16,165 nucleotides of DNA from JAUYQR01 sp031377265 (GTDB taxonomy: Bacteria; Pseudomonadota; Alphaproteobacteria; Rhodobacterales; Rhodobacteraceae). Each line of letters opens with the position of its first letter. Position 1 is the first letter of the stretch. Shown piece by piece: positions 13,679-16,165 of this stretch. The position numbers were made by a program, and so were the translations under genes. Under the pieces are notes generated by a model. It was not told the DNA's origin, did no database searches, and saw only the letters and a list, made by a program, of their open reading frames with translations. Where the stretch lies: positions 1 through 16,165 of the forward strand of contig NZ_JANMET010000265.1 of NCBI RefSeq assembly GCF_031377265.1, given 5' to 3'.

Positions 13679-14563
13679 CTACCGGCTGGCCCGCCAGGCG
13701 GCAAGCAATCCGGCGGCGGCGATCAGGGCCATGCCGGTGAAGCCAAGGGCATCCGGTATCTGCTGAAAGACCAGCCAGCCCAGCAAGGTGGCGAAGGCAA
13801 TGTGCATGTAGTTGACCGGCGCGAGGGTGGAGGCAGGGGCCTCGCGGTAGGCCGAGGTGAACAGAAGATGCCCGGCCGTCGCCAATGCCCCAAGGGCCAG
13901 CATCAGCCCGGCGTCAACCGCTGTGGGCATCGTCTCGGTTTGCAGCGTCAGGGTCAGGACGGTAAAGACCACCGCTCCGACAAGCGAGGCGTGGAACATC
14001 ATCGCCATCGTGCTTTCGGTCTTTGACAGGATACGGGTCAGCAGATGATAGCCGGTGGCAAGGCAGGCGTTGATCAGCGACAGTGCCACGCCAAGCGGGG
14101 CTAGGCCGCTGCCCGGACGGGCAATGAGAAGAACCCCCGCAAAGCCAAGCGCCGCGCTGATCCAGCCAAGCGGGCCGACCTTTTCACCCAGCACGGTGCC
14201 AGCGGCCAGCATCACCAGCACCGGGGCGATGTAGATGATGGCCACCGTTTCAGCCACCGGCATCAGCCGCAGCGCGATCAGCATGGAAATCGAGGCCAAG
14301 GCCAGGCAGGCCCCACGCAGGATCACCAGACCGGTGCGGTTCGTGCGCCAAAGCGCGGCACCGTGGCGCGGCCAGATGACAAGCGTCACCAGCGCAAGAT
14401 TCACGGCATAGCGGGCCGCAAGGACCATGGTCAGGGCGTAAAGCATCGCCAGATGCTTGCCCAGCGTGTCGGCCGCAGCAAAAAGGAAGGTCGCCACCAC
14501 CACTAGCGCCACGCCCTTCAGGGGATGCTCCGCCCGGATGGCCTCGCTGTCAGCACCAGCCAT
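13679..14563 (-). CDS. EamA/DMT-superfamily transporter
   Basis: This 294-residue inner-membrane protein has about ten hydrophobic helices in two EamA repeats. Repeat 1 starts LKGVALVVVATFLFAAADTL and ends with LGEKVGPLGWISAALGFAGV then LLIARPG; repeat 2 ends VFQQIPDALGFTGMALIAAA. Substrate is unknown; metabolite or amino-acid export is common in the superfamily. The frame extends upstream to 14827 through non-coding and cupin shadow sequence; ATG 14563 (MAGADSEAIRAEHPL) is chosen because GGGAG lies six bases ahead and the first helix follows after a short cytoplasmic lead. It is divergent from the cupin gene (160 bp between starts), and convergent with the CoA-transferase across a 105-bp gap that holds one bulged hairpin (13574-13596) without a T-tract. 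Confidence 0.88.
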   Translation of the reverse strand: MAGADSEAIRAEHPLKGVALVVVATFLFAAADTLGKHLAMLYALTMVLAARYAVNLALVTLVIWPRHGAALWRTNRTGLVILRGACLALASISMLIALRLMPVAETVAIIYIAPVLVMLAAGTVLGEKVGPLGWISAALGFAGVLLIARPGSGLAPLGVALSLINACLATGYHLLTRILSKTESTMAMMFHASLVGAVVFTVLTLTLQTETMPTAVDAGLMLALGALATAGHLLFTSAYREAPASTLAPVNYMHIAFATLLGWLVFQQIPDALGFTGMALIAAAGLLAAWRASR

Positions 14564-14661
14564 TCTCAACTCCCGCAGGTTAGGTCCACACCATAGCGAT
14601 CCCCGCCCCCGGTGAAAGCTGCAAGGCCTGATCCCGTCGGTTTTCCTAACCCTGCCCTGCG

Positions 14662-14689
14662 TTGACACCCTGACGCCGGGTTGTAGCCT
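14662..14689 (+). promoter_or_regulatory. Probable sigma-70-type promoter for the cupin gene
   Basis: A perfect TTGACA lies at 14662-14667, followed by a 16-bp spacer and TAGCCT at 14684-14689 as a weak -10. The expected transcription start near 14696 leaves about 28 bases before the ATG at 14724, enough for the AGGAG ribosome site. The -35 is convincing and the -10 is not. Confidence 0.5.
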
Positions 14690-14723
14690 GCCCGACCGCC
14701 CACAGATCGTAGGAGCGTCCGGA

Positions 14724-15107
14724 ATGAAGCAATCCACCCTTGCTGCCACCGCTGATGCCCGTTCCCCCGCCGGGGCCGACATCCGGTTCATCATGGATGG
14801 CCCGCTGGCCAATATGATCCATTCCACCGTGCCGCCCGGTCAGGTGAACCGCGCCACAGTGCACGCGACGGTCAGCGAGTTCTGGCATATCCTGTCGGGC
14901 GAGGGCGACATCTGGCGCCGCGATGCCACGACCGAGCGGATCACCCCGCTGCAAGCCGGCACCTCGATCGACATCCCCGTCGGCACCGCGTTTCAATACC
15001 GCTGCACCGGGGCCGAGCCGCTGCGCTTCATCTGCATCTCGATGCCGCCCTGGCCCGGCGATCACGAGGCCACGCACCTGCAAGGCGCATGGACGCCGTC
15101 GGTCTGA
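14724..15107 (+). CDS. Cupin-domain protein
   Basis: This is a 127-residue single-domain cupin, a small beta-barrel that usually binds a metal ion. The first cupin motif spans about 38-61, with His47, Glu52 and His55 in TVHATVSEFWHILSGEGDIW; the second spans about 76-95, PLQAGTSIDIPVGTAFQYRC, where the usual metal-binding His is not obvious (Gln91 or Tyr92 occupies that area). The protein has no signal peptide and is probably cytosolic. Family members range from isomerases and dioxygenases to ligand sensors, so the reaction cannot be named. ATG 14724 has AGGAG eight bases ahead and the promoter-like TTGACA upstream. It is convergent with the NTF2-like gene, whose stop is 15 bp away. Confidence 0.87.
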   Translation: MKQSTLAATADARSPAGADIRFIMDGPLANMIHSTVPPGQVNRATVHATVSEFWHILSGEGDIWRRDATTERITPLQAGTSIDIPVGTAFQYRCTGAEPLRFICISMPPWPGDHEATHLQGAWTPSV

Positions 15108-15122
15108 CCGCAGGCCGCGCGG

Positions 15123-15509
15123 TTATTGCGCAGGCCCCGCAGCCCGATGCACGAACCAGGCCTTGGACAGGATTCGCCACGCGCCCTCGGTCTTGGTCAG
15201 GGTCAGATAGTCGGTGTAATCATCGCCAAAGCAGGTGTCGGTGACCTTTACCACCGCGACATCGCCGGTCACGTCGATCATCTCGATCTGCGACACGAAA
15301 GGCGTGCCGCGCGGCAAGGTGGTCAAGGCCAGCCATTCGGCAATGAACGCATCGCGCGACGACAGGTAGAACCGCCCCTCGAAATGCCCGGCAGCGACAG
15401 CGCCTGGATGAAACGCCCGGCGCAGCTGGTCGGCATCGCCGTAGATCATGCCTTCAAGGTAGTCGGTCATTACCGACCGCAGGGCGCTGGATTCAGCTCC
15501 GGTGTACAT
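15123..15509 (-). CDS. NTF2-like / putative lumazine-binding family protein
   Basis: This 128-residue protein has the cone-shaped alpha+beta fold signature of the nuclear-transport-factor-2-like group. N-terminal helices read SVMTDYLEGMIYGDADQLRR, then AFHPGAVAAGHFEGRFYLSS, and the strands read VSQIEMIDVTGDVAVVKVTD and DYTDYLTLTKTEGAWRILSK, then AWFVH. This arrangement matches the Lumazine_bd_2/SnoaL-like families, which are mostly uncharacterised small-molecule-binding or isomerase-type proteins. The frame is open upstream to 15866 through the repeat and hairpin region, but ATG 15509 (MYTGAESS) has AGGA eight bases ahead and begins the recognisable domain. Its upstream region contains the 17-bp tandem repeats. 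Confidence 0.85.
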   Translation of the reverse strand: MYTGAESSALRSVMTDYLEGMIYGDADQLRRAFHPGAVAAGHFEGRFYLSSRDAFIAEWLALTTLPRGTPFVSQIEMIDVTGDVAVVKVTDTCFGDDYTDYLTLTKTEGAWRILSKAWFVHRAAGPAQ

Positions 15510-15591
15510 CCGCTTCGTCCTTCTTTTGCGCTCCGATCTTCGCAGGTTCGCCTTGCAGCACAAGTCCTCGCACACCGCGATGCAGCCCATG

Positions 15592-15659
15592 TCTGCGCAG
15601 GGTTTGGGTCTGCGCGGGGTTTGGGCCTGCGCAGGGTTTGGGTCTACGCAGGGTTTGGC
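15592..15659. repeat. Four-unit 17-bp tandem repeat
   Basis: Four contiguous 17-bp units begin at 15592, 15609, 15626 and 15643, with consensus TCTGCGCAGGGTTTGGG on the plus strand. Units differ from it by 0 to 2 bases. Each contains the 8-bp palindrome CTGCGCAG or a one-base variant. The period is not a multiple of three, and no supported gene covers the array. It lies 83-150 bp upstream of the NTF2-like start and just past the amt terminator, so it may be an operator array or a variable-number repeat. Confidence 0.92.
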
Positions 15660-15696
15660 AACGGATTTGCAAGCTGGTTGCACGACGTACCGCCAC

Positions 15697-15735
15697 AATA
15701 GAAAAGCGGCCCGTGGGAGGAGGACCCACGGGCCG
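15697..15735 (-). terminator. Rho-independent terminator of amt
   Basis: An 11-bp perfect stem (CGGCCCGTGGG paired with CCCACGGGCCG) with a 7-base loop is followed on the minus strand by CTTTTCTATT. It lies about 75 bp past the amt stop codon and is the strongest terminator in the window. It doubles as the second hairpin of the candidate small RNA. Confidence 0.85.
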
Positions 15736-15778
15736 TTCAGGTTTCGCGGCGAAGGGAGGACAAGCGCCGCGCAGAGGA
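15697..15778 (-). ncRNA. Candidate CcsR/'cuckoo'-like small RNA from the amt 3' UTR
   Basis: On the minus strand, two perfect hairpins follow each other. The first has a 7-bp stem (CGCGGCG/CGCCGCG, 15771-15745) and a 13-base loop containing TCCTCCC. The second has an 11-bp stem (15735-15707) with loop TCCTCCT, so that CCTCCTCCC runs from loop into stem (15723-15715). A CTTTTC tract ends the unit. Two hairpins displaying CCUCC anti-Shine-Dalgarno motifs are the layout of the CcsR RNAs of Rhodobacter sphaeroides and the related cuckoo family. Those described are linked to a DUF1127 gene; here the host transcript would be amt. The RNA might be released by RNase E cleavage of the amt mRNA, which is inference. 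Confidence 0.55.
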
Positions 15779-15804
15779 CCGGGGGCCGATGTGCCAGCCC
15801 CCGG
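15779..15804 (-). other. First stem-loop of the amt 3' UTR
   Basis: An 8-bp perfect stem (CCGGGGGC 15779-15786 with GCCCCCGG 15797-15804) encloses a 10-base loop, only six bases beyond the amt stop. There is no T-tract after it and its loop lacks CCUCC, so it is neither the terminator nor an obvious part of the two-hairpin small RNA. It could protect the mRNA end or mark a processing boundary. Confidence 0.6.
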
Positions 15805-15810
15805 CTAATC

Positions 15811-16165
15811 TCACATGTTGTAGGCGCTTTCGCCGTGCGAGGTCTGGTCCAGACCCTGACGCTCATCGTCGGGGGTGGGCCGCAGACCGAAGATCACCTT
15901 GATCGCGTAGAACAGGAACAGCGACACCACGCCCGACCAAACCAGCGTCAGACTGACAGCCTTGATCTGGGTGAAGACCTGCGTGCCCATATCGTAGGCG
16001 CCAGCCACAGCCGGGAACACGGTATAGTCGACCCAGCCCTGACCACCCAAGCTGGGGTCCGCCACGATGCCAGTGCCGATGGCCCCAACGATCCCGCCGA
16101 TGCAGTGCACCCCGAAGACATCGAGGCTGTCATCGTACTTGAACATCTTCTTCACCGTCGACACG
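15811..16165 (-). CDS. amt: Ammonium transporter, C-terminal part (gene continues beyond window)
   Basis: Only the last 117-118 residues are present; the 5' part lies outside the right edge. The segment has the Amt/MEP/Rh signature DDSLDVFGVHCIGGIVGAIG, including the pore His of FGVHCIGG, followed by GTGIVA, a periplasmic-type loop, the final helix SLTLVWSGVVSLFLFYAIKV and a cytosolic tail with LRPTPDDERQGLDQTSHGES and then AYNM. The tail's DERQGLD-HGE-AY pattern is the conserved C-terminal region to which the PII protein GlnK binds and which couples the trimer. Amt conducts ammonium across the inner membrane. In most proteobacteria glnK lies directly upstream of amt, so it may be just outside the window. 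A T-tract hairpin follows at 15697-15735. Confidence 0.96.
   Translation of the reverse strand, partial: VSTVKKMFKYDDSLDVFGVHCIGGIVGAIGTGIVADPSLGGQGWVDYTVFPAVAGAYDMGTQVFTQIKAVSLTLVWSGVVSLFLFYAIKVIFGLRPTPDDERQGLDQTSHGESAYNM

Larger units (their letters stand above)
15510..15810 (-). other. Non-coding stretch between the NTF2-like gene and amt
   Basis: This 301-bp gap has no supported protein gene, although frames stay open on both strands because of high GC. From the amt side it holds three stem-loops ending in a T-tract (15697-15804), then an unremarkable stretch containing the likely promoter area, the 17-bp repeat array (15592-15659), and finally the leader and ribosome site of the NTF2-like gene. 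I could not place a convincing -35/-10 pair for the latter. Confidence 0.7.

Noticed and set aside
15592..15659. CRISPR array
   Set aside because: The 17-bp units are directly adjacent with no spacers, and no cas genes are present.
15126..15866. Open frames on both strands through the 17-bp repeats and hairpins
   Set aside because: They exist because of high GC; the recognisable NTF2-like domain starts only at 15509 with its own ribosome site, and the repeat unit is not a multiple of three.
1..16165. Mobile element, prophage or defence island
   Set aside because: No transposase, integrase, phage, restriction or toxin gene and no flanking direct repeats were seen; most genes are housekeeping or common transporters.

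Overview
The window is a GC-rich, densely coded chromosomal segment with few and short intergenic gaps. Gene content (RlmH, DapA, a Slt-type lytic transglycosylase, SmpB, SseA, a class I aminotransferase, Amt) and protein style point to an alphaproteobacterium of the Rhodobacteraceae (Rhodobacter-like). That placement is an inference from protein character; no rRNA or tRNA lies in the window. I see no insertion sequence, phage or CRISPR locus.

Left part (1-3836): rlmH runs into a convergent EamA/DMT transporter with a 13-bp overlap. A leftward cluster then reads arsR-type repressor, DUF318/ArsP-type permease, EamA transporter. The repressor has a vicinal Cys pair and no third Cys. Its promoter contains a near-perfect 18-bp palindrome between the -35 and -10 boxes, and the mRNA is probably leaderless. 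A second EamA transporter diverges from it.

Middle part (3841-9267): a membrane-anchored LuxR-type regulator is divergent from a secreted protein of unknown family. Next come dapA (leftward), a periplasmic lytic transglycosylase, a small potassium-channel-like protein whose stop codon interlocks with that of the transglycosylase, and smpB.

Right part (9268-16165): a small glycine-rich membrane protein lies behind a strongly folded leader. It is followed by a two-gene unit of 3-mercaptopyruvate sulfurtransferase and a class I aminotransferase, which together could convert cysteine to 3-mercaptopyruvate and then to persulfide/H2S. After a degraded EamA remnant come a butyrate/4-hydroxybutyrate-type CoA-transferase, a third intact EamA transporter, a cupin protein, an NTF2/lumazine-binding-like protein, and the 3' end of an ammonium transporter gene.

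The most notable non-coding signal is downstream of amt (15697-15804, minus strand). Three consecutive perfect stem-loops end in a T-tract, and the last two expose CCUCC anti-Shine-Dalgarno motifs in their loops. This resembles the CcsR/'cuckoo' small RNAs known from Rhodobacter and other alphaproteobacteria, but in the 3' UTR of an ammonium transporter gene. Just beyond it sits a four-unit 17-bp tandem repeat.
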